This document shows, piece after piece, positions 1-9,128 of a DNA stretch of 64,000 nucleotides; the first letter of the stretch is position 1; the number at the start of each line of letters is the position of its first letter. The DNA comes from Arthrobacter sp. H35-D1 (GTDB lineage: Bacteria; Actinomycetota; Actinomycetes; Actinomycetales; Micrococcaceae). The DNA lies in assembly GCF_030063185.1 (NCBI RefSeq), contig NZ_JASISP010000008.1:79647-143646 (forward strand), read 5' to 3'. Both the position numbers and the translations under genes were made by a program. The notes under the pieces were generated by a model, which was given only the letters and a program-made list of their open reading frames with translations, did not search any database and was not told the DNA's origin.

Positions 1-96
1 GACCGGGCCGTCGCATCGGCGGGGGTGTGGCGTGCCGGGCGGTGCGCCACCACCCCTTCGTGGGTGTAAATCCGCGGGGAATCGCACCAAGGCGGG

Positions 97-102
97 TAAT
101 GT
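97..102 (+). promoter_or_regulatory. Putative leaderless -10 hexamer of ftsK
   Basis: The hexamer TAATGT ends 7 bases before the ATG at 110, so transcription should begin at or next to the start codon. No Shine-Dalgarno sequence is visible. The first 96 bases of the window hold no other feature I can support. Confidence 0.45.
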
Positions 103-109
103 GGCGGGT

Positions 110-3001
110 ATGGCGACTCGTTCTTCCCCCGCCCGTACATCCGCCGGTCAGAAGGGTGGCGCCTCGTCGCGCGCGCCCAAGACCACCAAGATGCCGCGTG
201 GCAAGGCGCCGGAGCCGGAGGTCTCGTTGGTGTGGCCCGTGCGCATGGTTGTTGGCTTCTGGCAGGGACTGGGCCACTTGATTGGCGGCGCCATCCGGCG
301 CATGGGCACCGACAAGTCGGGCATGCCAACGAATGAGCGCCGCGACGGCTCGGGCCTGCTTTTCATTGTGCTGGCCATCGTCATCGCCACCTTTGAATGG
401 TGGGGACTGCAAGGTGCTGTTGCCAACGCCGTGCAAGGGGTCGTTGAAGGCACGTTCGGCTGGTTCGCCGTGCTGCTGCCGCCCATGTTCTTGATTTTCT
501 CAGTGTTGGTTTTCCGCCAACCCAGCAATATGTCCAGCAACAACCGCACGGCGCTGGGCTTCGCCATCATGACGCTCGCCGGCTGCGCCATTGCGCACGT
601 GGTGGGCGGCAGCCCCAGCATGGCCGAAGGTTTTGACGGTGTCAGGGCAGCCGGTGGCATGGTGGGTCTGTTGGCCGGCGCCCCGATCGCGAACCTGAGC
701 CCGGTGGCGGCCCTGATCGTGTACTCCCTCGTGGCGTTTGCCAGTGTACTTGTTCTCAGCAACACCCCGGTGCGCCACATTCCAGGACGCCTGCACTGGG
801 TCTACGAAAAGCTGATGGGCGCCCCGGAAACCGCGCCAAGCGCCGACGGCCACGACCAAAGTTACCTCTACGACCGCGATAAAAAGCCAAAGAAGACGCG
901 CGGGGCACGCGGACGCCAAAAAACGGCCCAAGAGGAATCGGACGACGACGACGGTACGGCCGGTGCCTTCGCGACGGCACTCATTGGGGGCGACGAGGAC
1001 GGCGCCCAGGAGCAAGACTCAAGTACGCCGTCGCTACGCCCCGGTGTGCGGCGACCCACCCGGGACGAGCTGGCCGCCGACAAGATCAAGGCCCGCCAAG
1101 GGCTGCCGACCACCTCTGAGGTCTTTGACGTCCAGCAGGGCCAGGACGACGACGAGGCCGTCACCGAGGCCATTGGAATTGTGTCCGCCGGTGCGTTGGG
1201 CATGGCAGGCCCCGGCACCGCGACCATGGATGCAGCCGTGGCCCGCAAGGTCCCGGCCCCGCCCATGTCTCCGCCGGCACCCATCCCGGCCCGTTCGGAG
1301 CAGCTGCAACTCTCCGGCGATGTCACCTACACGCTGCCGGAGTCGGAGTACCTCCCGGCCGGGCCGCCCGGCAGGGATGCCACGGCGGCCAATGACACCG
1401 TGGTGGCCGCACTGACGGACACCCTGCAGCAGTTCAACGTCGATGCCGCAGTCACCGGCTTCAGCCGCGGACCAACAGTGACACGCTATGAGATTGAGCT
1501 GGCATCGGGCACCAAGGTGGAGCGGGTGACGGCGCTGAGCAAGAACATTTCCTACGCCGTGGCCTCCTCGGATGTGCGCATTCTGAGCCCCATCCCCGGC
1601 AAGAGCGCCATCGGCATTGAGATTCCCAACGCCGACAAGGAGATCGTTGTCCTCGGTGACGTGCTGCGTTCTGCCAACGCCCGGCGCACCGAACACCCCA
1701 TGGTCATGGGGGTGGGCAAGGACGTCGAAGGCGGCTTCGTGGTGGCCAACCTGGCCAAGATGCCGCACCTGCTGGTGGCCGGTGCCACCGGTGCGGGCAA
1801 GTCCTCCTTTGTGAACTCCATGATCGTCTCGATCCTGATGCGGGCCACCCCCGATGAAGTCCGCATGGTGATGGTTGATCCCAAGCGCGTGGAGCTCACC
1901 GCCTATGAGGGGGTCCCGCACCTGATCACCCCCATCATCACCAACCCCAAGAAGGCCGCCGAAGCGCTGCAGTGGGTGGTGCGTGAAATGGACACCCGCT
2001 ACGACGACCTGGCCAACTTTGGCTTCAAGCACATCGACGAGTTCAACAAGGCCGTCAAAGCCGGGACTGTGCATCCTCCCGTCGATTCCAAGCGCGTGAT
2101 CAAGCCCTATCCCTACCTTTTGGTGATTGTGGACGAGCTCGCCGACCTGATGATGGTGGCCCCGCGCGACGTGGAGGACTCCATTGTCCGCATCACCCAG
2201 CTGGCCCGTGCCGCCGGCATCCACCTGGTGCTGGCCACCCAGCGACCCTCCGTGGACGTGGTGACCGGCCTGATCAAGGCCAATGTGCCCTCCCGCATGG
2301 CCTTCGCCACCTCCTCGGTCACCGACTCGCGCGTGGTCCTTGACCAGCCCGGTGCCGAGAAACTGCTGGGCCAAGGCGACGCCTTGTTCCTGCCCATGGG
2401 CCAATCCAAACCGATTCGTGTACAGGGCGCTTGGGTGACGGAAGCTGAAATCAAGTCCGTCGTGGATCACGTCAAGGGCCAGCTGGCGGCCAGCTACCGC
2501 ACCGATGTTGCCGTCGAAGCGCCCAAGAAGGTCATTGAAGACGACATTGGCGACGATCTTGAGGTGTTGCTGCAGGCCACCGAACTGGTGGTGACAACAC
2601 AGTTTGGCTCCACTTCCATGCTGCAGCGCAAGCTGCGCGTGGGCTTCGCCAAGGCCGGCCGGCTCATGGACCTGCTCGAATCACGCGGCGTGGTGGGACC
2701 CTCGGAAGGCTCCAAGGCACGCGACGTGCTGGTCAAGCCGGACGACCTCGCCGAAACCCTTGCCGCCATCCGCGGCGACGGCCCGGCGGCAGGGGGCTCC
2801 GGCGTCGAACCTTCCGAAGAAGGCAGTGCGCCTGCTGCCGATCCAATGACCGCGGCCCTGGCCGAGAACGCCAACGCCAACCACGGTTGGGGCGAGGATC
2901 TGGTGGGCCAGGATCTGGAGAACCGGGCCCAGGCGGTCGAATATCACGACGGCGACGACGAAGAGGGCGGCGACGACGCATGGTCGCTGACTGGACGGTG
3001 A
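110..3001 (+). CDS. ftsK: DNA translocase FtsK/SpoIIIE
   Basis: Membrane-anchored, ATP-driven DNA pump that clears chromosome ends from the septum during division. The protein is about 963 residues. Four hydrophobic segments lie around residues 82-215, then comes an acidic and proline-containing linker, then the motor. Walker A (GATGAGKS) is near residue 560, Walker B (LLVIVDELADLMM) follows, and a C-terminal winged-helix gamma domain (ending around GPSEGSKARDVLV) should read KOPS-like polar sequences. The frame is open upstream to an ATG at 32, but I chose the ATG at 110 because the reading MATRSS follows a -10 hexamer at the leaderless distance. It is followed by pgsA and clgR, as in mycobacteria. 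Confidence 0.95.
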   Translation: MATRSSPARTSAGQKGGASSRAPKTTKMPRGKAPEPEVSLVWPVRMVVGFWQGLGHLIGGAIRRMGTDKSGMPTNERRDGSGLLFIVLAIVIATFEWWGLQGAVANAVQGVVEGTFGWFAVLLPPMFLIFSVLVFRQPSNMSSNNRTALGFAIMTLAGCAIAHVVGGSPSMAEGFDGVRAAGGMVGLLAGAPIANLSPVAALIVYSLVAFASVLVLSNTPVRHIPGRLHWVYEKLMGAPETAPSADGHDQSYLYDRDKKPKKTRGARGRQKTAQEESDDDDGTAGAFATALIGGDEDGAQEQDSSTPSLRPGVRRPTRDELAADKIKARQGLPTTSEVFDVQQGQDDDEAVTEAIGIVSAGALGMAGPGTATMDAAVARKVPAPPMSPPAPIPARSEQLQLSGDVTYTLPESEYLPAGPPGRDATAANDTVVAALTDTLQQFNVDAAVTGFSRGPTVTRYEIELASGTKVERVTALSKNISYAVASSDVRILSPIPGKSAIGIEIPNADKEIVVLGDVLRSANARRTEHPMVMGVGKDVEGGFVVANLAKMPHLLVAGATGAGKSSFVNSMIVSILMRATPDEVRMVMVDPKRVELTAYEGVPHLITPIITNPKKAAEALQWVVREMDTRYDDLANFGFKHIDEFNKAVKAGTVHPPVDSKRVIKPYPYLLVIVDELADLMMVAPRDVEDSIVRITQLARAAGIHLVLATQRPSVDVVTGLIKANVPSRMAFATSSVTDSRVVLDQPGAEKLLGQGDALFLPMGQSKPIRVQGAWVTEAEIKSVVDHVKGQLAASYRTDVAVEAPKKVIEDDIGDDLEVLLQATELVVTTQFGSTSMLQRKLRVGFAKAGRLMDLLESRGVVGPSEGSKARDVLVKPDDLAETLAAIRGDGPAAGGSGVEPSEEGSAPAADPMTAALAENANANHGWGEDLVGQDLENRAQAVEYHDGDDEEGGDDAWSLTGR

Positions 3002-3047
3002 CGGGCCGGGCAACTGCCGAAAATGCGGTTGCCGCAGCTATTGACGA

Positions 3048-3053
3048 TAGCCT
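3048..3053 (+). promoter_or_regulatory. Putative leaderless -10 hexamer of pgsA
   Basis: TAGCCT ends 6 bases before the GTG start at 3060, and there is no Shine-Dalgarno sequence in the short gap after ftsK. Confidence 0.4.
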
Positions 3054-3059
3054 TGTGTT

Positions 3060-3671
3060 GTGAATGACAAGGTGGCGCCGCGCCCATCCAACTGGAACCT
3101 GCCCAATGCCCTGACACTTTTGCGCATTGTGATGGTGCCGTTCTTCATCTGGGCCTTCCTGGCCGACGACGGGGCGTACGGGCCGCTGCGCTGGGTGGCG
3201 GTGGTGCTGTTTGTGCTCGCCATCTACACGGACAAGCTTGACGGCGACATCGCCCGGGCGCGCGGGCTCGTCACCAGCTTCGGCAAGATCGCGGACCCCA
3301 TAGCCGACAAATTGCTGATTGGCTCGGCCCTGATCATGCTTTCCGCAGTGGGCGAGCTGTGGTGGTGGGTCACGATCGTGATGCTGGTGCGCGAGGTAGG
3401 CATCACGGTGCTCCGATTTGTGGTGATCCGCTACGGAGTCATGGCAGCCTCCAAGGGTGGAAAGCTGAAGACCGTCATGCAAACCGTGGCGATTTTCGTG
3501 TTCCTGCTCCCCGTCACCCCGGCGATTCCCTGGCTGTCGGTGGTGGCGTATGTCATCATGCTTGCAGCTCTGGCCGTGACGGTTGTGACGGGCGTGGACT
3601 ACCTCGTCAAGGCTTGGCAGCTGGTCCGTTCGGGGCGGGGCCGGGCCGGAACCGCCCCGGTCAAGGAGTAG
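3060..3671 (+). CDS. pgsA: CDP-diacylglycerol--glycerol-3-phosphate 3-phosphatidyltransferase family
   Basis: Integral membrane enzyme of the CDP-alcohol phosphotransferase family. It most likely makes phosphatidylglycerol phosphate from CDP-diacylglycerol and glycerol 3-phosphate. The 203-residue protein carries a perfect family signature beginning at DKLDGDIAR and ending in the two aspartates of GKIADPIAD, which bind the metal ions. Several hydrophobic helices lie on both sides. GTG start at 3060. The position between ftsK and clgR corresponds to pgsA3 in mycobacteria. Other CDP-alcohol substrates cannot be excluded from sequence alone. The next gene begins 4 bases after its stop. Confidence 0.88.
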   Translation: MNDKVAPRPSNWNLPNALTLLRIVMVPFFIWAFLADDGAYGPLRWVAVVLFVLAIYTDKLDGDIARARGLVTSFGKIADPIADKLLIGSALIMLSAVGELWWWVTIVMLVREVGITVLRFVVIRYGVMAASKGGKLKTVMQTVAIFVFLLPVTPAIPWLSVVAYVIMLAALAVTVVTGVDYLVKAWQLVRSGRGRAGTAPVKE

Positions 3672-3674
3672 CCG

Positions 3675-4169
3675 GTGTTGACTGAAACGAGACTGGCCGA
3701 GCTGATCGCCTCTGCCGTGTCGGCGGGGCTCACCGTGGCAACGGCGGAGTCGCTGACCGGCGGCATGGTGGCGGCAACCCTTGTCCAGGTGCCCGGCGCA
3801 TCGGGAATGTTGCAGGGCGGGGTGGTGGCGTACCAGAACGAGGTCAAGGAGCGCTTGCTGGGCGTGTCCGCGGCACTGTTGGAGAGCAACGGCGCCGTCG
3901 ACCCCCAGGTCGCCTGTGCCATGGCGCTGGGTGCGTGTGCCGCGACCGGGGCTCGGGTGGGGATCTCCACCACGGGAGTCGCCGGTCCCGAACCGCACCA
4001 GGGCAAGAATGTGGGCACCGTGTACATTGCCGTGGCACTCGACGGGGAAGCGCAGTCCTATGAATACCACTTCGGCGGAGACAGGGAAATGATCCGGGTG
4101 CAGGCCGTGCAGGAAGCCATTTCACTGCTCGAACAGGTCATTAGATGTGCCGGGGAACAAAAGTTGTGA
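3675..4169 (+). CDS. CinA-family nicotinamide-nucleotide amidohydrolase
   Basis: Short CinA protein of 164 residues corresponding only to the C-terminal amidase domain; the N-terminal MoCF-like domain of full CinA is absent, which is common. The family deamidates nicotinamide mononucleotide to nicotinic acid mononucleotide for NAD recycling. Visible conserved segments are ATAESLTGGMVAATL near the N-terminus, GGVVAYQNEVKERLLGV, and STTGVAGPEPHQGKNVGTVY with the family's GxxGP core. GTG start at 3675, 3 bases after the pgsA stop, so it is probably cotranscribed with pgsA. Confidence 0.88.
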   Translation: MLTETRLAELIASAVSAGLTVATAESLTGGMVAATLVQVPGASGMLQGGVVAYQNEVKERLLGVSAALLESNGAVDPQVACAMALGACAATGARVGISTTGVAGPEPHQGKNVGTVYIAVALDGEAQSYEYHFGGDREMIRVQAVQEAISLLEQVIRCAGEQKL

Positions 4170-4312
4170 CTAGATAGTTAGTCATAGTGAACGCGAAGTG
4201 TGCCAATCCACTCTAGGATAAGAACACCAAGCGGTCATGGCGTCCACCGGAATCAGCCGGAACGCACAACCAATTGAATTGTTGTGAACAAACAAGGAGT
4301 AAGGCGATACCA

Positions 4313-4753
4313 ATGGTGAAACAACCCGTATCCGTAAACGGCGTCGTGCGCTGGCGGGATGTGGGTTTGGCAGACGAAAAACCGCATCAGCGCAAGGAAC
4401 GCAAAGTCGTGGTTTTGCGCCACGAAATTGGGGATGTCTTGCGCGATGTGCGTCAACGTCAGGGCCGCACATTGCGCGAAGTCTCACACAATGCACGAGT
4501 GTCACTGGGCTACCTCAGCGAGGTGGAGCGTGGTCAAAAGGAAGCATCCTCAGAGCTGTTGTCCTCCATTTGTTCCGCACTCGAGGTGCCGCTGTCTCTG
4601 ATGCTGCGTGAAGTGAGCGACCGTCTGGCCATTGCTGAAGGCGTGGCTGTCCCGGACACTGTTCCCCAGGAATTCTCAGCCCGTTACGGCAGGGACCTGA
4701 ATGAGGAACTCTCCGACGAACTGAGCAAGGGCCTGATGTCCAACGCTTTCTAA
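4313..4753 (+). CDS. clgR: XRE-family transcriptional regulator ClgR
   Basis: Helix-turn-helix activator of 146 residues. In related actinobacteria ClgR switches on Clp protease and chaperone genes and is itself degraded by Clp. The HTH lies around residues 45-100 ([20 protein letters not shown] is the recognition region). The C-terminus ends in small and hydrophobic residues (LMSNAF); ClgR degrons end in alanines, so this tail is not a textbook one. The ATG at 4313 has GGAG about 13 bases upstream; a TTG further upstream at 4274 is in frame but less likely. Its place downstream of pgsA and upstream of recA matches the mycobacterial order. Confidence 0.88.
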   Translation: MVKQPVSVNGVVRWRDVGLADEKPHQRKERKVVVLRHEIGDVLRDVRQRQGRTLREVSHNARVSLGYLSEVERGQKEASSELLSSICSALEVPLSLMLREVSDRLAIAEGVAVPDTVPQEFSARYGRDLNEELSDELSKGLMSNAF

Positions 4754-4791
4754 GCCTGGCTGTCCCGAACGCCGGGGTTGCCCCCTAAACC

Positions 4792-4829
4792 AAAACTGGA
4801 TTCCGTCGTTGGACGGGATCCAGTTTTTT
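4792..4829 (+). terminator. Rho-independent terminator after clgR
   Basis: Arms AAAACTGGAT and ATCCAGTTTT enclose a further paired CCGTC/GACGG and end in a run of T. The A-run on the other side allows the same hairpin to stop the convergent marR transcript. Confidence 0.85.
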
Positions 4830-4833
4830 GGTC

Positions 4834-5343
4834 TTAAGCCCTGGTGTTCTTTGTGGCGGACGGTGATGGTTGCGGGGCGTAGCCGGCATTGAGCTTGGCG
4901 ATGAGTGTTTCCAGGGCCGTCAGCTCAGTTTCGTCCCAGTCCAGCAGGAGATTGCGGAAGGCCAATTGCCGGCCGGCGAGGACGGCACCCATCCTGTCCC
5001 TTCCGGTGGATGTGAGCTCGATAATCTGAGCGCGGCCGTCCTTTGGGTCCGTCTCCCTGCCCACCAGGCCCACGGCCACCAGGAAGGTGATCTGCCTGCT
5101 GACCGAGGGCTTGCCCACGCCAACGCACCTCGCCAACTCCGTCAGGCGCATTCCGCCCTGGTTCAGCAGCACCGAGAGCAGACCGTAGGCGGCAGGCTCC
5201 AGATCGGGGTGGACGCTGCGGCTGAGCTCGTGATTCATCGCCCGGGCCCGGCGCCATAGCAAGCTCAGCTGGGCATCAAGACCTTCCAGCGCGGCGAGCT
5301 TCCCGGGGCTTGCTGCGGCTGGCAGGTCCTCGAAGGTTGTCAT
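4834..5343 (-). CDS. MarR-family transcriptional regulator
   Basis: Winged-helix repressor of 169 residues. The core HTH is RLTELARCVGVGKPSVSRQI and the wing contains the typical DPKDGRAQIIELT. It is convergent with clgR and divergent from the DUF3046 gene. The start at 5343 has a TAGAAT hexamer (5350-5355 on this strand) at leaderless spacing, overlapped by a near-palindrome that is probably its own operator. The ligand and other targets cannot be read from the sequence. Confidence 0.85.
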   Translation of the reverse strand: MTTFEDLPAAASPGKLAALEGLDAQLSLLWRRARAMNHELSRSVHPDLEPAAYGLLSVLLNQGGMRLTELARCVGVGKPSVSRQITFLVAVGLVGRETDPKDGRAQIIELTSTGRDRMGAVLAGRQLAFRNLLLDWDETELTALETLIAKLNAGYAPQPSPSATKNTRA

Positions 5344-5349
5344 GGGCCA

Positions 5350-5370
5350 ATTCTATCCATCAGACGGATA
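5350..5370 (-). promoter_or_regulatory. marR promoter with overlapping operator-like palindrome
   Basis: On the minus strand TAGAAT (5350-5355) ends 6 bases before the marR start codon. It overlaps the near-palindrome at 5354-5370 (TATCC-N7-GGATA with further symmetric bases inside). MarR proteins usually bind such sites to repress themselves, so autoregulation is inferred. Confidence 0.5.
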
Positions 5371-5414
5371 AAAGGGTCGTCCGCGCCAAGGCCTGCACAT
5401 GCGAGAATGGGGGA

Positions 5415-5636
5415 GTGCGTACAAGTGAATTTTGGAGATTGATGGATGAGGAATTCAGCCAGGGCTATTCGCGGGTTTTGGCCAGGGATCTGGTCCTCAA
5501 CGGCGTCGGTGGCAACACGGCAAGTGAAGCCCTGAGGGCTGGATACGACCCGAAAGAGATCTGGCGAGAGGTGTGCCGCGTCCAGGACGTCCCGCCCTCG
5601 CGCTGGCTGGGCCGGGACATTCCGCTGAAGGACTAG
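5415..5636 (+). CDS. DUF3046 family protein
   Basis: Small conserved actinobacterial protein of 73 residues with no known function. It begins VRTSEFWRLMDEEF and contains LARDLVLNGVGGNTASEAL and a C-terminal REVCRVQDVPPSRWLG. The GTG at 5415 is chosen because the family starts with this residue block; the reading frame is open further upstream but that part overlaps the marR promoter. In mycobacteria a DUF3046 gene is also found close upstream of recA. Confidence 0.82.
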   Translation: MRTSEFWRLMDEEFSQGYSRVLARDLVLNGVGGNTASEALRAGYDPKEIWREVCRVQDVPPSRWLGRDIPLKD

Positions 5637-5727
5637 CCTGACACTGCTGGGGGGTCGGGCTGATGGGCCGGGCTCATGGGCCAGGGACGGTGGGCAGGGC
5701 CGGGCAGCGACACTCCCGTCCACAATC

Positions 5728-5757
5728 TTCGAATATCTATTCGATGAGCGCTATAAT
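5728..5757 (+). promoter_or_regulatory. recA promoter with LexA (SOS) box
   Basis: The palindrome TCGAA-TATCTA-TTCGA (5729-5744) matches the actinobacterial LexA operator. The consensus -10 hexamer TATAAT sits at 5752-5757, and TTCGAA at 5728-5733, inside the box, can serve as the -35 element with an 18-base spacer. LexA binding would therefore block polymerase directly. The start codon is about 270 bases downstream, leaving a long untranslated leader (about 5764-6027) in which I see no further gene. Confidence 0.88.
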
Positions 5758-6027
5758 GGTTTCGAGGCCGCGCCGTGGTGGGCAGAGAAAGTTCTCCACA
5801 ATTTGCGGGTTGGGGCGTGGAAGCCGCAGACAATGTCAGTGCCTTGAACTAGCGTTTTAGTTAACGAGACAAGCCTGCTCAGGCGTTTGCTGCAGCAGGA
5901 AGCCGGGAAACCGGTGAAGATCACAAAAATTGCACAAGCAATGCATAAGACCACAGACCATGAATTGCGCGTTCCGCGCAGCTGCATGGGGGCCGGCAAC
6001 GGCACAAAGGAAAGACCGAGGTGAATC

Positions 6028-7080
6028 ATGGCCGCTCCCGCAGACCGTGAAAAGGCGCTGGCAGCAGCATTGGCCCAAATCGACAAGCAGTATGGCAAAG
6101 GTTCAGTCATGCGCTTGGGTGATGACGTACGCGCACCCATTGAAGTGATCCCCACGGGGTCCATCGCCTTGGACGTGGCCCTGGGCATTGGCGGACTTCC
6201 GCGTGGGCGTGTCGTTGAAATTTACGGGCCGGAGTCTTCCGGCAAGACCACGCTGGCCCTGCACGCCGTAGCCAGTGCCCAGAAACTAGGTGGCATTGCT
6301 GCGTTTATTGACGCAGAGCACGCGCTGGACCCGGACTACGCGGGAAAGCTCGGAGTCGACGTCGACGCGTTGCTGGTTTCCCAGCCCGACACCGGTGAGC
6401 AGGCCCTGGAAATCATGGACATGCTGATTGGCTCCGGTTCCCTCGATGTGATCGTCATTGACTCCGTTGCCGCCTTGGTGCCGCGCGCAGAAATCGAAGG
6501 CGACATGGGCGACAGCCACGTCGGCCTCCAGGCCCGATTGATGAGCCAAGCGCTGCGAAAGATCACCGGCCGCCTGAGCCAGACCAAGACCACCGCAATC
6601 TTCATCAACCAGTTGCGCGAAAAGATCGGCGTGTTCTTCGGCAGCCCGGAAACCACCACCGGTGGCAAGGCACTGAAGTTCTATGCATCAATCCGCATTG
6701 ATGTGCGGCGCATCCAGACTTTGAAGGAAGGCGCCGACGCGGTGGGCAACCGCACCAAGGCCAAGGTCGTCAAGAACAAGATGGCTCCGCCTTTCAAGAT
6801 CGCCGAGTTCGACATTATTTATGGTGTGGGCATCTCGCGTGAAGGCGGCATCATTGACATGGGCGTTGAGCACGGCATCATTCGCAAGTCCGGCTCCTGG
6901 TACACCTACGACGGGGATCAGCTGGGCCAGGGCATGGAAAATTCCCGGCGTTTCCTGAAGGACAACCCCGAACTGACGGAAGAGCTTGAGCGTCTGATCA
7001 AGGCAAAGCTCGGAGTCGGCGCCATTGTTGAAACCGAGGAGGAGAGCGCTCCCAAGCTCAAGGCCGTCGACGGCTTCTAG
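6028..7080 (+). CDS. recA: Recombinase RecA
   Basis: ATP-dependent strand-exchange protein for homologous recombination; its filament on single-stranded DNA also triggers LexA self-cleavage. Length is 350 residues, normal for the family and without an intein. Walker A is GPESSGKT at residues 67-74. The conserved L1/L2 regions ([40 protein letters not shown]) are intact. The ATG at 6028 follows a GAGG ribosome site. recX starts 9 bases after its stop. Confidence 0.98.
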   Translation: MAAPADREKALAAALAQIDKQYGKGSVMRLGDDVRAPIEVIPTGSIALDVALGIGGLPRGRVVEIYGPESSGKTTLALHAVASAQKLGGIAAFIDAEHALDPDYAGKLGVDVDALLVSQPDTGEQALEIMDMLIGSGSLDVIVIDSVAALVPRAEIEGDMGDSHVGLQARLMSQALRKITGRLSQTKTTAIFINQLREKIGVFFGSPETTTGGKALKFYASIRIDVRRIQTLKEGADAVGNRTKAKVVKNKMAPPFKIAEFDIIYGVGISREGGIIDMGVEHGIIRKSGSWYTYDGDQLGQGMENSRRFLKDNPELTEELERLIKAKLGVGAIVETEEESAPKLKAVDGF

Positions 7081-7089
7081 GGAGCTTTT

Positions 7090-7617
7090 GTGAACACCAA
7101 GGGACCGGCGCCCGAACTGGATGCTGACGCCAATCCGGCGTCGGCGGCCAGGGCCATCGTACTGCGCCAGCTGACAAACTCTCCCAAGAGCCGGCTCCAG
7201 CTCAGCCAGAAGCTTGCCGAACGCAACATCCCCCAAGACGTTGCCGAGGCCGTGCTGGATCGTTTTGAAGAAGTGAAACTTATCGACGACGCTGAATTCG
7301 CCCAATTGTGGGTCCGCAGCAGGTCCATGAGCAAGTCACTCGCCAGGGGAGCCCTGCAACGTGAATTGGCGGAGAAGGGGATCGACCCGGAACTGGCCCA
7401 GGCAGCGTTGGAGCAAATTGACGACGACACCGAGCGCGGGCAAGCCAAGAGTCTTGTCCAACGCAAGATCCGGGTCTCCCTGGAGCTCAGCGACCGCACC
7501 GAACGAGACAAGTACACACGCCGGTGGGTGGCCATGCTGGCGCGCAAGGGATTCAACCCCTCCTTGGCCTACCAAGTTGTTGGCGAGGCCATCGACGAAA
7601 GCCTGGAAGAGCACTAG
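7090..7617 (+). CDS. recX: Regulatory protein RecX
   Basis: Modulator that caps and disassembles RecA filaments. The 175-residue protein is built of three-helix repeats; RALxxRxxSxxELxxKLxxRxxP-like spacing is visible at its N-terminal domain (VLRQLTNSPKSRLQLSQKL) and again in the middle and C-terminal parts. GTG start at 7090, with GGAG right after the recA stop, so it should be translated from the recA transcript and be SOS-induced with it. Confidence 0.92.
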   Translation: MNTKGPAPELDADANPASAARAIVLRQLTNSPKSRLQLSQKLAERNIPQDVAEAVLDRFEEVKLIDDAEFAQLWVRSRSMSKSLARGALQRELAEKGIDPELAQAALEQIDDDTERGQAKSLVQRKIRVSLELSDRTERDKYTRRWVAMLARKGFNPSLAYQVVGEAIDESLEEH

Positions 7618-7686
7618 CGCAGCCCACGGATGAGGGCAGCAGCCTCCCGGAGGGTCGGCGTGGGCACACCGGGGGCACGAACCGGC

Positions 7687-7692
7687 TATGCT
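7687..7692 (+). promoter_or_regulatory. Putative leaderless -10 hexamer of the secreted cell-wall protein
   Basis: TATGCT ends 8 bases before the ATG at 7701, with no Shine-Dalgarno sequence between. Confidence 0.4.
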
Positions 7693-7700
7693 AGCGGCAT

Positions 7701-9056
7701 ATGAGTAAGCAGCTGCCAACACATAAACGTTTGCTGGCCGTCCCCGTGGCGGCCGGTTTTTTGCTCGTCTCCGGCCTCGTTGCCCTGCCCGCCCAAGCCC
7801 AGGAAGCCCCGCCGTCGGACTTTCCCAGCTGGTCCGAAGTGGAGACGGCGAAGGGCAACGCCGCAGCCGCGGCAGTCGAAGCGTCGAAGATCACCCAAGC
7901 ACTGGATGCGCTTGCAAGCGACGCAGATGTCCTCGGCAGCGCTGCCGTGCAGGCAGGCGCGGACTATGCGCTGACGCAAAACAAGTTGAACGAGGCCACC
8001 GCTGAAGTCGGAGTCTTGAACGCACAAGCCGAGCGTGCGGCCGAGCAAGCCGGAAAATACAAGAAGGAGGCCGTGGCGGTGGCCGTGCAAAGCTACAAGC
8101 GCGGCGGGACCGGGCTGGGATTGTTTGCCACCATGACGGCACTCGAGTCGCCGGAAAGCCTCAATGGCGTGGCGATGATGCAACTGGTGGGTGAGCAGGC
8201 GGCCATGAAACACACACGGGCCAGTGAATCACAAGCCGCCGCAACTGCCTTGGAAGAGAATCGGCAAGCTGCACAAACAGCACAATCGGAGCTGACAGCA
8301 GCAGCTTTGCAAAGCAGGGATTCCGCCGTCGCCGCCCAGACCGCGGTGACAGAGCAGCTGCAGGCAAAGAAGACGCAAAGCGCAACGCTTGTGGCACAAC
8401 TGGCAGCGCTGAACAACACCACTGTCGCCACCGAGCAGGCATACCGCAAGGGCAAGACTGAACTGGCTGCCTACGAGCAGGCCCAGGCTGCCAAACGAGA
8501 TGCTGCCGCTGCAGCGGAAGCGCGCGGTGCAGCCAGGAGCCAACAACAACGGGCTGTTCCCAACCCGCTGCCAAACGCTGCTCTTCCCAACCCGGCCGTT
8601 CCCAACCCGGGGCTACAACCAGTCAAGCCGAACCCGGCCCCGAAGCCAGTCAGTCCAGTTGCACCTCCGGCTCCCGTGGTCCCAAGCCCCGGCGACGGGT
8701 ACATCCCCGTTGAAGATTTGCTGCCCAACATTCCCGGTGGCGCTGTTAATGACCCCGCCGGAGCCAAAGCCTACGCGGCGTCGCGGCTGGCTGCCCGTGG
8801 CTGGGCGCAAGGACAGTTCCGGTGCCTGAACCAGCTGTGGGAACGCGAATCGAACTGGCGCACGAATGCCACCAATCCTTATAGCGGTGCGTACGGAATC
8901 GCCCAGGCGCTGCCCCCGGGCAAATATGGGGAGGCGGGGGCCGACTGGCTCACCAACTACCGGACGCAGATTATATGGGGCCTGGGCTACATCAAGAACC
9001 GCTACGGTTCGCCTTGTGGCGCCTGGGACCATTCCCAAAGCGTTGGTTGGTACTGA
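7701..9056 (+). CDS. Secreted coiled-coil protein with C-terminal lytic-transglycosylase-like domain
   Basis: Exported protein of 451 residues, probably acting on peptidoglycan. A signal peptide covers residues 1-34 (cleavage likely after LPAQAQ). Residues 45-285 are an Ala/Gln/Glu-rich coiled coil like that of PcsB and RipA-type hydrolases. Residues 285-335 form a linker with repeated PNP motifs. The last 95 residues resemble the small transglycosylase-like domain of aggregation-promoting factors: WERESNWRTNATNPYSGAYG supplies the catalytic glutamate region and the chain ends in AWDHSQSVGWY. Start as above. It stands alone between recX and miaB. Confidence 0.75.
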   Translation: MSKQLPTHKRLLAVPVAAGFLLVSGLVALPAQAQEAPPSDFPSWSEVETAKGNAAAAAVEASKITQALDALASDADVLGSAAVQAGADYALTQNKLNEATAEVGVLNAQAERAAEQAGKYKKEAVAVAVQSYKRGGTGLGLFATMTALESPESLNGVAMMQLVGEQAAMKHTRASESQAAATALEENRQAAQTAQSELTAAALQSRDSAVAAQTAVTEQLQAKKTQSATLVAQLAALNNTTVATEQAYRKGKTELAAYEQAQAAKRDAAAAAEARGAARSQQQRAVPNPLPNAALPNPAVPNPGLQPVKPNPAPKPVSPVAPPAPVVPSPGDGYIPVEDLLPNIPGGAVNDPAGAKAYAASRLAARGWAQGQFRCLNQLWERESNWRTNATNPYSGAYGIAQALPPGKYGEAGADWLTNYRTQIIWGLGYIKNRYGSPCGAWDHSQSVGWY

Positions 9057-9128
9057 CGCGGCGGTCCCGGGCCTCAACCCACAACCCTCCTGCCCCGTAC
9101 TGGCTGTGCCCCGCTTTGTCTACCCAGC

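Noticed and set aside
1034..2470. Open frame of 478 codons opposite ftsK
   Set aside because: Shadow of the FtsK motor domain; no recognisable domain and the opposite strand is certain.
4170..4312. ClgR autoregulatory operator
   Set aside because: GAACGCGAAG near 4190 vaguely resembles the site, but I could not match the two half-sites of the known consensus.
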